A DNA stretch of 64,000 bases from assembly GCF_017875315.1 (NCBI RefSeq), contig NZ_JAGGMM010000001.1:868001-932000 (forward strand). Reading direction: 5' to 3'. The DNA comes from Methanomicrobium sp. W14 (GTDB lineage: Archaea; Halobacteriota; Methanomicrobia; Methanomicrobiales; Methanomicrobiaceae). This document shows, piece after piece, positions 63,760 through 64,000 of the stretch. A program made the translations under genes and the position numbers. Below the pieces are notes generated by a model. The model was not told the DNA's origin. It saw nothing but the letters and a program-made list of their open reading frames with translations, and did not search any database. Every line of letters starts with the position of its first letter. The first letter of the stretch is position 1.

Positions 63760-64000
63760 TATATATGAACCAAAAAAGTCGTTACTTCAGATATTTCTCA
63801 ACCGGCTCAAAATGCATTAAAGTATATTGGAATTAATAAACTCAATATATATTTTTGGAAAACTGTTTTAAATTAGATTCACTATTTTTTTATAAAATGC
63901 ATCCCATGATCGCAAATCAAAGACAAAACATTAATAGTGAGGAAGTTATATTCTGGTCTGATAAAAATGTCACATAAGATTCTTTTCAGATTTGGTCTTC
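63760..64000. other. AT-rich right edge
   Basis: 241 bases with no convincing gene. T-runs at about 63881-63894 could end the permease transcript. An ATG at 63967 opens a frame that leaves the window after 11 codons (MSHKILFRFGL), too short to call. Confidence 0.5.

Noticed and set aside
63967-64000. Start of a gene at the right edge (MSHKILFRFGL)
   Set aside because: Only 11 codons visible and no ribosome-binding site.
1-64000. CRISPR arrays, integrases or intact insertion sequences
   Set aside because: Looked for regularly spaced repeats and transposase-like frames throughout; found none that hold.

Overview
The window is archaeal chromosome, most likely from a methanogen of the order Methanomicrobiales (relatives of Methanoplanus/Methanolacinia are a reasonable guess; genus not proven). 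The evidence is the archaeal gene set: PAN nucleotidases, aPelota, ABCE1, archaeosine enzymes TgtA and ArcS, the Spt5-L11-L1-L10-P1 operon, TATA-box promoters and leaderless starts. An MptE-like pterin pyrophosphokinase (methanopterin pathway), F420H2 oxidase FprA and HypF point to a methanogen. No rRNA, CRISPR array or intact mobile element is visible. Two RNA genes are present: RNase P RNA and a tRNA-Lys(CUU).

Layout. 1-7.4 kb: a ribosome-rescue neighbourhood (ABCE1, an EMC6-like membrane protein, Rqc2/RqcH and Pelota), then an FKBP prolyl isomerase. 7.4-11.5 kb: a CYTH phosphatase/cyclase-like protein, a phosphoesterase, two unusual radical-SAM enzymes and the small subunit of phosphomevalonate dehydratase. 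11.5-16.4 kb: two convergent proteasome-activating nucleotidases, MBF1, triosephosphate isomerase and an HTH-CBS regulator. 16.5-22.7 kb: RNase P RNA, AMMECR1, the archaeosine pair TgtA/ArcS, and a SudAB/Nfn-like flavoprotein pair. 23-25.3 kb: a tubulin-like CetZ with a membrane-anchored exported protein. 25.8-30.7 kb: a translationally coupled surface-glycan/lipid module (FAD oxidoreductase, GT2, flippase-like protein, DUF2298-like protein). 31-32.2 kb: L7Ae-S28e-L24e-Ndk. 32.5-36.1 kb: TrkH and an oxygen-defence operon (two rubredoxins, FprA, superoxide reductase). 36.3-43.3 kb: a helicase with two HTH regulators, HypF, a receiver protein and a PEGA-repeat protein. 43.5-49.2 kb: DtdA-FtsZ-SecE-Spt5-L11-L1-L10-P1 on the minus strand. 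49.5-59.6 kb: IleS, Thg1, a PRC-barrel protein, a CBS-linked site-2 protease, then the overlapping trio RCK_N-DHH phosphoesterase / MptE-like / radical-SAM-HhH, and tRNA-Lys. 59.9-63.8 kb: a divergent ABC exporter whose first permease carries a C-terminal intramembrane-protease-like domain.

Most of the window is housekeeping: translation, its quality control, protein turnover, tRNA modification and cell division. The parts most worth a second look are the rescue cluster with its EMC6-like neighbour, the second PAN with its altered C-terminal HbYX motif, the CetZ/surface-protein pair, the permease-protease fusion, the RCK_N-DHH fusion, and several candidate regulatory elements (L7Ae leader, palindromes near the HTH-CBS gene, the ABC operon and trkH). 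Several small genes are included that are easily missed: SecE (57 aa) and two rubredoxins (52 and 56 aa). The first 910 bases are the 5' part of a minus-strand gene that runs off the left edge.
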